Source: an uncultured Coriobacteriaceae bacterium (GTDB taxonomy: Bacteria > Actinomycetota > Coriobacteriia > Coriobacteriales > Atopobiaceae). From it: a stretch of DNA of 14,195 nucleotides. Location: the NCBI GenBank assembly GCA_900544655.1, contig UQWE01000024.1:1-14195 (forward strand), in the 5' to 3' direction. The translations under genes and the position numbers were made by a program. This document shows positions 6,925-14,068 of this stretch, in pieces. The notes under the pieces are model-generated. The model had not been told where the DNA came from. It was given only the letters and a program-made list of their open reading frames with translations, and did not search any database. Position 1 is the stretch's first letter. The number at the start of each line of letters is the position of its first letter.

Positions 6925-7057
6925 TCCAGAAGAGGCGTCCTCGTCATCCAAGACGCTTTCCATCCAGAAGAGGCGTCCCCATCACCCAAGATGCTTTCGC
7001 TCCAGATGAGGCGTCCCCATCACCCAAGATGCTTTCGCTCCAGATGAGGCGTCCTCG
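6925..7057. repeat. 38-bp tandem repeat, 3.5 units
   Basis: Units start at 6925, 6963, 7001 and 7039, each exactly 38 bp apart, the last being a partial copy of about 19 bp. Each begins TCCAGA(A/T)GAGGCGTCC and ends with GCTTTC. Units 2 and 3 are nearly identical; unit 1 differs at several sites. The period is not a multiple of three, so it is not a protein repeat. It lies between the tRNA-Leu promoter and the end of the opp operon, probably in the 3' untranslated part of the opp transcript. No spacer structure is present, so it is not CRISPR. Confidence 0.9.
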
Positions 7058-7070
7058 ACGCCCATGAATA

Positions 7071-7100
7071 GATCCCGCCACCCAAACGGATGACGGGACC
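7071..7100 (-). terminator. Hairpin after oppF without a T-run
   Basis: GGTCCCGTC/GGCGGGATC pairs over 9 bp with two G-U pairs and a 12-nt loop, starting 23 nt after the oppF stop. A second hairpin, GGCGTC-GAG-GACGCC, follows at 7048-7062 where it overlaps the tandem repeat. Neither has a T-run, so they may protect the 3' end or act in factor-dependent termination. No standard intrinsic terminator for the opp operon is visible. Confidence 0.35.
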
Positions 7101-7123
7101 CTAGCAACACCCTTTGCTCTCCC

Positions 7124-8134
7124 CTAGAGCTCGATCGAGGAGCCCTTGATGGGGTGCGGCTGCGCAAAGTGGCAAGCACAATAGTGACCAGGCGCAACCT
7201 CGCGAAGCTCGGGACGCTCCTGCGCGCACTTCTCGCAAGCGATCGGGCAGCGCGTGTGGAAACGACAGCCGCTCGGCGGATCGATCGGAGAAGGCGGATC
7301 GCCCTTCAGAATGATGCGCTTTCGAGAGCGCTGCATATCCGGGTCAGGAACCGGTACGGCCGAAAGCAGCGACTGCGTATAGGGGTGGTACGGCTCGGCG
7401 TAAAGGGTCTTCCAGTCCGAAACCTCCATCATGTTACCAAGGTACATAACGGCGACGCGATCGGAGATGTGCTGAACGACGGAGAGGTCGTGAGCGATGA
7501 ACAGGTACGCGGTTCCGTACTGATCCTGAAGGTCCTTGAGGAGGTTGAGGACCTGGGCCTGAATCGAGACGTCAAGCGCGGAGACGGGCTCGTCGCAGAT
7601 GATCAGCTTCGGCTTGAGCGCGAATGCACGAGCGATGCCAATGCGCTGACGCTGACCGCCCGAGAACTCGTGCGGGTAGCGGTTGATGTGCTCCGGATTG
7701 AGGCCGACGACATCAAGCAGCTCGCGCACGTAGTTCATGCGCTCGGTCTTATCGGGCATCTCGCCGTGAATGACCAGCGGCTCAGAGACGATCTCGCCGA
7801 TGGTCATACGCGGGTTCAGGCTCGCATAGGGATCCTGGAAGATGAACTGCATGTCGTGACGCATGCGCTTCAGGTCCTTCTTGTGCATGGCGGAGACGTC
7901 CTCACCATTGAAGAGGACCTTGCCGCCCGTGGGGTGCGTGAGGCGCATGATGCAGCGGCCAGTCGTGGACTTACCGCAGCCGGACTCACCAACGAGGCCG
8001 AAGGTCTCGCCGGGGAAGATGTCGAAGCTGATGTCGTCGACCGCCTTAACGCTCTTCTTCTCCTTGGAGAAGACGCTGGAGTCGACGGGGAACTCCTTGG
8101 AAAGGTGCTCGACGTGAAGCAGGGGCTCAGTCAT
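7124..8134 (-). CDS. oppF: Oligopeptide ABC transporter ATP-binding protein OppF
   Basis: The 336-residue protein is one of two ATPases that power peptide import through OppB/OppC at the inner face of the membrane. Visible motifs: Walker A GESGCGKST (49-57), Q-loop Gln100 in FQDPYASLNP, signature SGGQR (158-162), Walker B LIICDEP (177-183) and H-loop His215. The C-terminal oligopeptide/dipeptide extension carries Cys290, Cys296, Cys300 and Cys303 (GCRFHTRCPIACEKC), the cluster reported to hold an iron-sulphur centre in related proteins, and a later CACH. The ATG at 8134 begins one base after the oppD stop codon, with GGGAGG about 11 nt upstream inside oppD, so the two are translationally coupled. 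Upstream in-frame extension gives only low-complexity sequence. Length is normal. It is the last gene of the operon. Confidence 0.95.
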   Translation of the reverse strand: MTEPLLHVEHLSKEFPVDSSVFSKEKKSVKAVDDISFDIFPGETFGLVGESGCGKSTTGRCIMRLTHPTGGKVLFNGEDVSAMHKKDLKRMRHDMQFIFQDPYASLNPRMTIGEIVSEPLVIHGEMPDKTERMNYVRELLDVVGLNPEHINRYPHEFSGGQRQRIGIARAFALKPKLIICDEPVSALDVSIQAQVLNLLKDLQDQYGTAYLFIAHDLSVVQHISDRVAVMYLGNMMEVSDWKTLYAEPYHPYTQSLLSAVPVPDPDMQRSRKRIILKGDPPSPIDPPSGCRFHTRCPIACEKCAQERPELREVAPGHYCACHFAQPHPIKGSSIEL

Positions 8135-8135
8135 C

Positions 8136-9230
8136 CTAAGCCTCGCCTCCCTTCGTGTGGGAGTTAACGGGCGCGTTCTTCGCGATGAACTCGGGGTCGC
8201 TGGCAAAGTGGCAGCGAGAGTAGTGCCCGGTCTCGGAGGTGTAGGTCTCCGGGCGCTCGCTGCGGCAGCGATCGGTCGCATACGGGCAGCGCGGCGCAAA
8301 GCTGCAGCCCTTCGGCAGGTTCACGAGAGAGGGCGGATTGCCCTTGATCGGGGTGAGGGGCTTCTTCTCGTCAATGACCTGCTCGGGAATCGAGCGCATG
8401 AGACCCCAGGTGTACGGGTGCTTCGGGTGGTAGAAAATCTCCTCGGCAGTGCCGAACTCGACCGGACGGCCGGCGTACATGACCATGATCTTGTCTGCCA
8501 CGTCAGCCACAACGCCGAGGTCATGCGTGATCATGATGATCGCGTTGCCGTTCTTCTCCTGCATCTCCTGCATGAGCTCGATGATCTGCGCCTGAATCGT
8601 CACGTCGAGGGCCGTGGTCGGCTCGTCGGCGATGAGGATGTCCGGGTCGCAGGCGAGCGCCATGGCAATCATGACGCGCTGGCGCATGCCGCCGGAGAAC
8701 TGGTGCGGATAGTCCTTGACGCGCTGCTCCGGGTTGGGAATGCCAACCATGTCGAGGAGCTCGATCGCACGCTGGGTAGCCTGCTCCTTGGTGTAGCCGC
8801 GGTGCAGGCGCAGGCCCTCACCAAGCTGTCGACCGATGGTGTAAACCGGGTTCAGCGAGGTCATCGGGTCCTGGAAGACCATGGCGATGTCATTGCCGCG
8901 AATGTGCTGCATCTCGGCCTCGGACATCTCAAGAAGGGAGTGGCCGCGATAGCGGACGTCTCCCCCCTCGATCTTGCCCGGAGGCATCTCGATGAGGCCC
9001 ATGATGGTCATGGCGGTGACGGACTTGCCCGAACCGGACTCGCCTACGACGCCCAGGGTCTCACCACGGTCAAGGGTATAGCTCACGCCGTCGACAGCCT
9101 TGACCACGCCATCGGCAGTGTGGAAGTACATCTTGAGGTCATCAACCTCGAGAAGGTGGCAACCCTCAGGAACGGGTTGCTTCTTGAGGTCGAGCGCGGG
9201 CTCGGCAGCCTTCTTCTTACCGAATGCCAT
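8136..9230 (-). CDS. oppD: Oligopeptide ABC transporter ATP-binding protein OppD
   Basis: The 364-residue protein is the second ATPase of the importer. Motifs in order: Walker A GESGSGKS (63-70), Gln120 in FQDPMTSLNP, signature SGGMR (179-183), Walker B LIADEP with Asp202-Glu203, and His236. The C-terminal extension has Cys309, Cys315, Cys322 and Cys340 in GCSFAPRCPYATDRC and RCHF, the same type of cluster as in OppF. The first 20 or so residues are Lys-rich and precede the usual start of the fold. The ATG at 9230 lies 5 nt after the oppC stop codon; AAGGA is about 12 nt upstream, within the oppC end. A GTG at 9239 overlapping the oppC stop is possible but would put that site too close. Confidence 0.95.
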   Translation of the reverse strand: MAFGKKKAAEPALDLKKQPVPEGCHLLEVDDLKMYFHTADGVVKAVDGVSYTLDRGETLGVVGESGSGKSVTAMTIMGLIEMPPGKIEGGDVRYRGHSLLEMSEAEMQHIRGNDIAMVFQDPMTSLNPVYTIGRQLGEGLRLHRGYTKEQATQRAIELLDMVGIPNPEQRVKDYPHQFSGGMRQRVMIAMALACDPDILIADEPTTALDVTIQAQIIELMQEMQEKNGNAIIMITHDLGVVADVADKIMVMYAGRPVEFGTAEEIFYHPKHPYTWGLMRSIPEQVIDEKKPLTPIKGNPPSLVNLPKGCSFAPRCPYATDRCRSERPETYTSETGHYSRCHFASDPEFIAKNAPVNSHTKGGEA

Positions 9231-9235
9231 TAGTA

Positions 9236-10171
9236 TCACGCGTCCTTCATCTTGACGTCGAGCGCATCGCGCAGGCCGTCACCGAGAAGGGTGAAGGCAA
9301 GCACGGTGGAGAGAATCGCCAGGCCGGGCATGATCATGAGCCAAGGCTGGGTCTGGAGGAACGTCTGGCCGTCCTGAATCATGATGCCCCAGGAAGGGGT
9401 CGGCGGAGTGACGCCCATGCCAAGGTAGGACAGCGCGCTCTCGGTGAGAATGGCGCCGCCCACGTTCATCGTGGCGTAGACCACGATGGAGGCAACGGAG
9501 TTGGGGAAGATGTGACGCGCGACGATACGCAGGTCAGAGGCGCCCATGGCGCGCGCGGCGTCGACGTAGTCGTTCTCCTTGACGGAGAGGATCGCCGAAC
9601 GGAAGACGCGGGCGATGGACGGCCAGCCGAGGATGCCGATGGCGATGAACACGTTCTGGATACCCTGGCCGATGACGGCGAGCATCGTGATGACGAACAG
9701 CGTGTACGGGATCGCCAGGAACATATCGGCGAGACGCATGATTATCGTGTCCCAAATCCCGCCATAGAACGCGGCGAGCGCGCCCATGACGAGGCCGATG
9801 GCCGTGGAGATGAGCGTGGCGATAACGCCGACGGTCAGAGACACGCGAGCGCCATAGATGACGCGGCAAAGCTGGTCGCGGCCAGTGGCATCGGTGCCGA
9901 AGGGGTGCTCGGCCGACGGCGGCAGCTTGGAAGTCTGCGCAACGGTCGTCGAGTCGATCTGCGTGGGCGAGCCAAGCCACTGGGGAGCCCAGAGGTCAGC
10001 CGTGAGCGCCACGACGATGACGAAAAGAATCCAGACGGCGCCGATGAGGGCGAGCTTATTCTTCTTGAGGCGCTTCCAGGCGTCGCTCCAGAGGGTGCGG
10101 CTCTTCTCGGGAGCCTGAGCCGCGGACTCGACGGTCTCGTCAGCTGCGTTCTTCTGCTCTTCGATAGACAT
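9236..10171 (-). CDS. oppC: Oligopeptide ABC transporter permease OppC
   Basis: The 311-residue protein is one half of the membrane channel. A charged cytoplasmic N-terminus (1-38) is followed by a first helix (about 40-60), the HPFGTDATGRD motif typical of OppC/DppC (89-99), and the five-helix permease domain (about 105-300). The coupling EAA-type loop that docks on the ATPases is DYVDAARAMGASD (201-213) leading into HIFPNS. The start ATG at 10171 is well supported: GGGAGG lies 8 nt upstream, next to the oppB stop codon, leaving a gap of only 13 nt between the genes. Confidence 0.95.
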   Translation of the reverse strand: MSIEEQKNAADETVESAAQAPEKSRTLWSDAWKRLKKNKLALIGAVWILFVIVVALTADLWAPQWLGSPTQIDSTTVAQTSKLPPSAEHPFGTDATGRDQLCRVIYGARVSLTVGVIATLISTAIGLVMGALAAFYGGIWDTIIMRLADMFLAIPYTLFVITMLAVIGQGIQNVFIAIGILGWPSIARVFRSAILSVKENDYVDAARAMGASDLRIVARHIFPNSVASIVVYATMNVGGAILTESALSYLGMGVTPPTPSWGIMIQDGQTFLQTQPWLMIMPGLAILSTVLAFTLLGDGLRDALDVKMKDA

Positions 10172-10184
10172 TCAGCGCACCTCC

Positions 10185-11222
10185 CTAGTTCTCAGACTTT
10201 GACGAGCCGAAACGAATCCTGGGATCCAGGAACGCATAGCTGACGTCAACCAACAGGTTGATTATCATCACCACCACGACGACCACCGTGACCCCGCCTA
10301 GAACGATAGGCCAGTCACGCTGGGTGACCGCACGATAAATCTCGTAGCCGACACCAGGCCAGTTGAAGACCGTCTCCGTCAGGATGGCGCCGGCAAGCAT
10401 GCCACCGAAGTCGATGCCGATGTAGGTCACGACAGGAATGAGGGCATTCTTCAGGGCGTGGTGCCAAATGATGTCGCGCCTCGAAAGACCCTTGGCCTTC
10501 GCGGTGCGGATGTAATCCTGGTTCATAACCTCAAGCAGCTGCGAACGCATGATGCGCGCGGCATAGGCGGTGGAGACGGAAGCGAGGGTCACGGCAGGAA
10601 GGATGTAGTGAACCCAGCTCTCGAACTCGGAGTTCGATCCGCCGGCCCCAGAGATGGGCAGGTAGAAGGCACCGCCGGTGACGTTCTTCAGGAAGACGCC
10701 AAAGAAAAGCTGGAGCATCATGCCGAGCCAGAAGGCGGGCATCGCTACGAGAATCGAAGTGATGAGCGTGACAAGGACGTCCCAGAACGAATAGCGCTTG
10801 ATTGCGGAGACCATTCCGGCGCCGATACCGACTATCGCCTCGAGGATGATGGCGACGACGGCGAGCTTCACGGTGTATGGATACTTGTTCGCCAGGATGT
10901 CCGAAACCTTCATATTGCGAGTGTAGGACGTGCCGAGGTCACCGTGCAGCAGGCCATTCATGTATGTGAGGTACTGCTTCCAGATCGGCGTGGGAATGGT
11001 GTTGCCATCCTCGTCATAGAGGGCACGGCCGTTCTCGTCTGTCTCGATGAGGCCGTTGGTGATGCGGATCTGAAGCTCCGTCTCAGGCGTTACCTGCTTG
11101 CCACCGGTGATGATCTTGACCGGATCACCGGGGACGACGGTCTTCATGGCGAAAAGAATCATGGTCACGCCGATGAAGACCGGAATGAACTGCAGGACGC
11201 GCTTGAGTATGTACTTTCCCAT
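10185..11222 (-). CDS. oppB: Oligopeptide ABC transporter permease OppB
   Basis: The 345-residue protein is the partner permease of OppC. The N-terminal helix (YILKRVLQFIPVFIGVTMILF) is typical of OppB/DppB, and PGDP follows at 31-34. GDLGTSY (94-100) precedes the main membrane domain (about 115-330). The EAA-type loop is DYIRTAKAKGLSRRD (236-250), followed by HHALKNALIP. An acidic stretch at about 58-78 (ETDENGRALYDEDGNT) looks like an insert relative to common OppB proteins and would lie on the outer face. AGGAG lies 8 nt upstream of the ATG. It is separated from oppA by about 147 nt holding three stem-loops. Confidence 0.95.
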   Translation of the reverse strand: MGKYILKRVLQFIPVFIGVTMILFAMKTVVPGDPVKIITGGKQVTPETELQIRITNGLIETDENGRALYDEDGNTIPTPIWKQYLTYMNGLLHGDLGTSYTRNMKVSDILANKYPYTVKLAVVAIILEAIVGIGAGMVSAIKRYSFWDVLVTLITSILVAMPAFWLGMMLQLFFGVFLKNVTGGAFYLPISGAGGSNSEFESWVHYILPAVTLASVSTAYAARIMRSQLLEVMNQDYIRTAKAKGLSRRDIIWHHALKNALIPVVTYIGIDFGGMLAGAILTETVFNWPGVGYEIYRAVTQRDWPIVLGGVTVVVVVVMIINLLVDVSYAFLDPRIRFGSSKSEN

Positions 11223-11246
11223 GCGTACAACTCCTGTCGTAATGAC

Positions 11247-11289
11247 GGGCCTTGCAAGAGGCGGCTTGAAGCTGCCACTTGCAAGGCCC
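11247..11289 (-). other. Long stem-loop between oppA and oppB, proximal to oppB
   Basis: GGGCCTTGCAAG / CTTGCAAGGCCC is a perfect 12-bp stem (11247-11258 with 11278-11289). The interior 19 nt can add a further inner stem (GGCAGC/GCCGCC with one mismatch in the minus-strand RNA). No T-run follows, so it is more likely a transcript-stability or processing element than a terminator. Confidence 0.75.
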
Positions 11290-11296
11290 CCTACCA

Positions 11297-11328
11297 GCGA
11301 CGGGGCACCGCAGCGGGTGCCCCGTCGC
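11297..11328 (-). other. 13-bp GC stem-loop between oppA and oppB
   Basis: GCGACGGGGCACC pairs perfectly with GGTGCCCCGTCGC across a 6-nt loop. It is not followed by a T-run. Together with its neighbours it separates the binding-protein part of the transcript from the membrane-component part, the usual place for elements that raise the binding protein over the permeases. Confidence 0.8.
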
Positions 11329-11332
11329 CCAA

Positions 11333-11349
11333 ACGATCTCTGTGATCGT
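11333..11349 (-). other. Small stem-loop just after oppA
   Basis: ACGATC-N5-GATCGT (6 bp) is followed by TTTGGG on the minus strand, about 20 nt after the oppA stop codon. It is the first of three consecutive hairpins and is too weak alone to act as a terminator. Confidence 0.4.
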
Positions 11350-11369
11350 GGGTGCCTAAGAATAAAGGG

Positions 11370-13034
11370 CTAGGCCTCGAGTTCAACCTTATCCATCATG
11401 ATCAGCTTCTGCGGATCGATGTTGAGGTACTTGACGCGAGAGGAACCGACCATCTGGTGCTTGTAGTAGAACAGCGGCACGACGGGCATGTCGGCACCGA
11501 TGGTCTTGTCAATCTCCTGGTACTTAGCCTCGCGCTCCTGGTCGTCAGCGATGGCACGGGCCTCACTGATGGCCTTGTCGACGGCGGGGTTTGAGTACTT
11601 GCCGTAGTTGTTGTCAGCACCGGTGGCGAACAGCGGATACAGGAAGTTGTCCATGATCGGGTAATCGGCGATCCAGCCGAGACGACCGATCTGGAAGTCA
11701 GCATTCGGATAGGTGTTGGTAAGGATGGAGCTCCACTCGGCGGTGTTAGAGGTGGTGTTGATGCCGACGGCCTTGAGGTCTGCCATGACCATCTCCATGA
11801 CGGCCTTGTGGTCGCCATCGAGGTTGTAGGTCAGAGCGACGTTGATGTCACGCATGCCGTCAGCGTTGGCAGGATACTTGGCGTCAAGCAGAGCCTTAGC
11901 GGCGTCCGGATCGTACTTGGAGAACTCCCAGCTGTTCTCGACGTAGCCAACCATTCCCGGAGGAACGATGCCACCGGCCGGCTCGCGGGTGCCCTCGAAG
12001 ACGGTGTCGCAAATGGCCTGACGGTTGATGGCCAGGGAGATGGCCTTGCGGACGTCAACGTCCTTCAGGGTCTCATCAGTGACGTTGAGCATAAGGTAGT
12101 ACGTGGAGAGCTCGGCGCCGGTCAGGACCTGGTGGCCCGGGGTAACGGTGGAACCGTCCTCGGACTCACCGTACTGGGAGATGGCGTCCTTGAGCTGGGT
12201 CGTGGGCACCTGGGCGACGTCGAGGTTGCCAGTCTGGAACTCGGTGTAGGCGGTCTGGACATCCTTCTGGATGTTGAAGTGGATCCCATCAAGCTTGGCC
12301 TTATCGCCATAGGAGTAGTCGTCGAAGCGGACGAGATTGATCTGCTGGCCGTCCTCCCACTTGCCGTCCATCTTGAAGGCGCCGTTGCCCACGGGCGCGA
12401 AGAAGAAGGTGTCGAAGTCCTTGAGCGCGACGTCGGGCACGGGCGAGAGGGCCGGGTGCATGCAGACGTACGGGAAGTCGGCATAGGGCTGCGTGAGCTT
12501 CACGACGAGGGTGTCGTCATCCGGGCAGGTGACGCCGGTGAGCTCGGTGGCATCGCCAGCGGAGAGCTCCTTGTAGCCCTGGACCATGGCGAGGTGGTAG
12601 CCGATGCTGGAAGCGTGGGACTCAGAGGTCTTCGGGCTGACGATGCGCTCCCAGCCCTGCTTGAAGGACTTGGAGGTAACGGTGGTGCCGTCGTGGAACT
12701 TGGCGCCCTTCACGAGGTGGAAGGTGAACTCATCAGCGGCGTCGTTGACATCCCAAGACTCAGCGGCAAGACCGGTGAGCTCACCCTTATCGAAGTCATA
12801 GGTGGTAAGGGCGTCAAAGAGCTGGTAGCCGACCTGCATGCCCTGATCTTCCTCAAGGTCATACGGATCGATGGAGACGGGGTTGTTGATGTAGTAGTTG
12901 AGCGTGCCACCAGTGGCCTCGCCGGAAGCGGCGGCACCGGTGCTACCCTTCTTGCCGCAGGCGGCAAGAGCGGCCATGGCGCTAGCGGCGAGGCTGCCCT
13001 TGACAAACGTGCGACGGTTCATGGACGTGGTCAT
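11370..13034 (-). CDS. oppA: Oligopeptide-binding lipoprotein OppA (Tat-type signal)
   Basis: The 554-residue protein is the peptide-capturing subunit of the importer, anchored outside the cell membrane. The signal peptide has the twin-arginine pattern NRRTFVK (residues 6-12), a hydrophobic run of small residues and a lipobox LAAC with Cys26 as the lipid-carrying residue. A Gly/Ser/Ala linker follows. The rest is a family 5 solute-binding domain (SBP_bac_5, about 70-470), with the typical LAAESWDVN and KFHDGTTVTSKSFKQGWERI stretches and the late ARAIADDQEREAKYQEIDK. I chose the ATG at 13034 because GGAGG lies 5-6 nt upstream; the ATG at 13046 sits on that site and is unlikely. It is the first gene of the operon, after a leader of about 150 nt. 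The Tat-type signal suggests export in a folded state. Substrates are probably peptides, but the exact range cannot be read from sequence. Confidence 0.95.
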   Translation of the reverse strand: MTTSMNRRTFVKGSLAASAMAALAACGKKGSTGAAASGEATGGTLNYYINNPVSIDPYDLEEDQGMQVGYQLFDALTTYDFDKGELTGLAAESWDVNDAADEFTFHLVKGAKFHDGTTVTSKSFKQGWERIVSPKTSESHASSIGYHLAMVQGYKELSAGDATELTGVTCPDDDTLVVKLTQPYADFPYVCMHPALSPVPDVALKDFDTFFFAPVGNGAFKMDGKWEDGQQINLVRFDDYSYGDKAKLDGIHFNIQKDVQTAYTEFQTGNLDVAQVPTTQLKDAISQYGESEDGSTVTPGHQVLTGAELSTYYLMLNVTDETLKDVDVRKAISLAINRQAICDTVFEGTREPAGGIVPPGMVGYVENSWEFSKYDPDAAKALLDAKYPANADGMRDINVALTYNLDGDHKAVMEMVMADLKAVGINTTSNTAEWSSILTNTYPNADFQIGRLGWIADYPIMDNFLYPLFATGADNNYGKYSNPAVDKAISEARAIADDQEREAKYQEIDKTIGADMPVVPLFYYKHQMVGSSRVKYLNIDPQKLIMMDKVELEA

Positions 13035-13135
13035 GAATCCCTCCATTGTTTGCGACGCCAGGCCAGAAGGCCCAATGCCTCCCGTAACATGACGTCTCAG
13101 TTTTGCTTGCGGAACCTGTTGCCATAAGGTGGATG

Positions 13136-13157
13136 CCGCAGGACGACCGTCCTACGG
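13136..13157 (-). other. Hairpin in the oppA leader
   Basis: CCGTAGGACG-GT-CGTCCTGCGG forms about 9-10 pairs including one G-U, in the region between the predicted promoter and oppA. A weaker GGGCC-TTCT-GGCCT hairpin follows, about 25 nt before the ribosome-binding site. I recognise no riboswitch class here. Confidence 0.45.
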
Positions 13158-13194
13158 CCACGAACAAGTAGGCTGCTTGCAAACTTAAGGTAAG

Positions 13195-13223
13195 ATTATC
13201 CGTTTTATTTGCCATGCCGGCAA
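13195..13223 (-). promoter_or_regulatory. Predicted opp operon promoter with overlapping palindrome
   Basis: TTGCCG (13218-13223) and GATAAT (13195-13200) are exactly 17 bp apart on the minus strand. The -35 box lies within the inverted repeat TTGCC-N5-GGCAA (13209-13223), a possible operator. A second inverted repeat, CTTTA-N6-TAAAG (13237-13252), lies just upstream. The predicted start near 13188 leaves a leader of about 150 nt. Confidence 0.5.
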
Positions 13224-13252
13224 CCTCAAAAACCCTCTTTACCTTGATAAAG

Positions 13253-13554
13253 CGGCACTACGTAACAATGTATTAACAAAGTGTCTGCTGCTTCGGGCAA
13301 GAATGCATGAATTGCACGCGGATTCGCATCTAATAGGGCATTACGTGATGTTATACGCGGAGAGTTAGGGAGTGCGGGCTAGCGCTTTATTCAAAGCTGA
13401 TGCATGAGACGAGATGCGTCGCGCGGTGCATGCCACCGCATAGCTCACGCCGAGCAACATGCGGACGCCTCGCGAAGCGCTCGCCACTCATAGCAAGCGA
13501 CCGCCGCGCCGGGAGACGCAGACGGTCGTTTGGTCAGTACGATTTAGCTAGCAA
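13253..13554. other. Gene-free region between the opp promoter and secG
   Basis: No convincing reading frame is present on either strand. The part near 13260-13400 is AT-richer; the part near 13410-13540 is GC-rich and has small hairpins, such as GCGGTG-CATGC-CACCGC (13423-13439) and CGACCG/CGGTCG near 13499-13530. No motif of 4.5S RNA, tmRNA or RNase P RNA is seen. No obvious T-run terminator for secG is visible. It could hold an unrecognised small RNA, but there is no direct support. Confidence 0.4.
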
Positions 13555-13809
13555 TTAGGCGCCGATAGTGCCCAGCGGGTAGGTAAGCATGAAGATGACG
13601 ATGGTCGCAAAGAAAACCACGGCGGCAATCACGGTAAGACGGTCGAGGTTCTTCTCCCAGACGCCGCTGCCAGCGTTGGCGTTATACATAGAGGAGGCGA
13701 TCATGTCAGAGACGCCGGTGCCCTTACCGGAGTGCATGAGCACGAGAATGATGAGGGCGACAGCGGAGATGGCCCAAGCCACCAGCAGAATCGTATTAAG
13801 AGGACCCAC
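13555..13809 (-). CDS. secG: Preprotein translocase subunit SecG
   Basis: The 84-residue protein is a small subunit of the SecYEG channel that aids protein export. It has two membrane helices (about 4-25 and 57-77) joined by a loop with HSGKGTGVSDMI and ASSMYNANAGSGVWEKNLDRLT, the typical Gly-rich SecG loop followed by a charged segment before helix 2. Length is normal. The GTG at 13809 follows AAGGAG by 6 nt, a strong site; in-frame sequence further upstream reads through an intergenic inverted repeat and does not look coding. An extended -10 promoter lies about 40 nt upstream. The common neighbour rnr is not seen downstream; the opp operon follows instead after a 500-bp gap. Confidence 0.93.
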   Translation of the reverse strand: MGPLNTILLVAWAISAVALIILVLMHSGKGTGVSDMIASSMYNANAGSGVWEKNLDRLTVIAAVVFFATIVIFMLTYPLGTIGA

Positions 13810-13847
13810 GTGATGCTCCTTAAGCAGATGCAAACATACAGCAGAAG

Positions 13848-13856
13848 AGAATACCA
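13848..13856 (-). promoter_or_regulatory. Extended -10 promoter of secG
   Basis: TGG-TATTCT on the minus strand fits an extended -10 element, about 40 nt upstream of the GTG start. No consensus -35 box lies at the right distance (TTGCGG is only 13 bp away), which is acceptable for this promoter type. Confidence 0.5.
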
Positions 13857-13985
13857 CAACTCTGCGCCGCAACCTCGCTGTTGCTGGGGACTCTTCACGC
13901 GGCACGCTCTCGCTACGCATTAAACCTCGCGGCACGCCCGCGCGACACCCCCCCCAGGCCGCACGCAGCGGGCGGCGCGGGCGGC

Positions 13986-14051
13986 AAAACCTACCTCTTG
14001 TAACGTTTCGACCCCGAAATTGGCCCCGAAACCTTACAAGAGGTAGGTTTT
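13986..14051. repeat. Perfect 18-bp inverted repeat upstream of secG
   Basis: AAAACCTACCTCTTGTAA (13986-14003) is the exact reverse complement of 14034-14051. After one C/C mismatch the pairing resumes with GTTTCG/CGAAAC (14005-14010 with 14027-14032), leaving a 16-nt loop. Both outer ends are A4/T4, so on either strand the hairpin would end in TTTT, like a long bidirectional terminator. No gene is visible from 13857 to 14195. Confidence 0.9.
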
Positions 14052-14068
14052 GGGAGGAGGAACTCTCT

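Noticed and set aside
6925..7057. CRISPR array
   Set aside because: The repeats are directly adjacent with no unique spacers, and there are no cas genes.
6843..7067. Plus-strand open frame with repeated peptide stretches
   Set aside because: It is produced by the 38-bp tandem repeat, whose period shifts the frame in each unit; it has no ribosome-binding site and no coding bias.
8135..8299. N-terminal extension of OppF by 55 residues
   Set aside because: It overlaps oppD out of frame and is Arg/Pro/Ala-rich; the ATG at 8134 gives the normal family start.
8157..13127. Long plus-strand open frames opposite oppA, oppB, oppC and oppD
   Set aside because: All lie opposite conserved transporter genes and have low-complexity Val/Asp/Gly/Leu/Arg-rich products; they are shadows of GC-rich coding sequence.
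13253..13554. A housekeeping RNA (4.5S RNA, tmRNA, RNase P RNA, 6S RNA)
   Set aside because: I looked for the conserved core motifs and saw none; only short hairpins are present.
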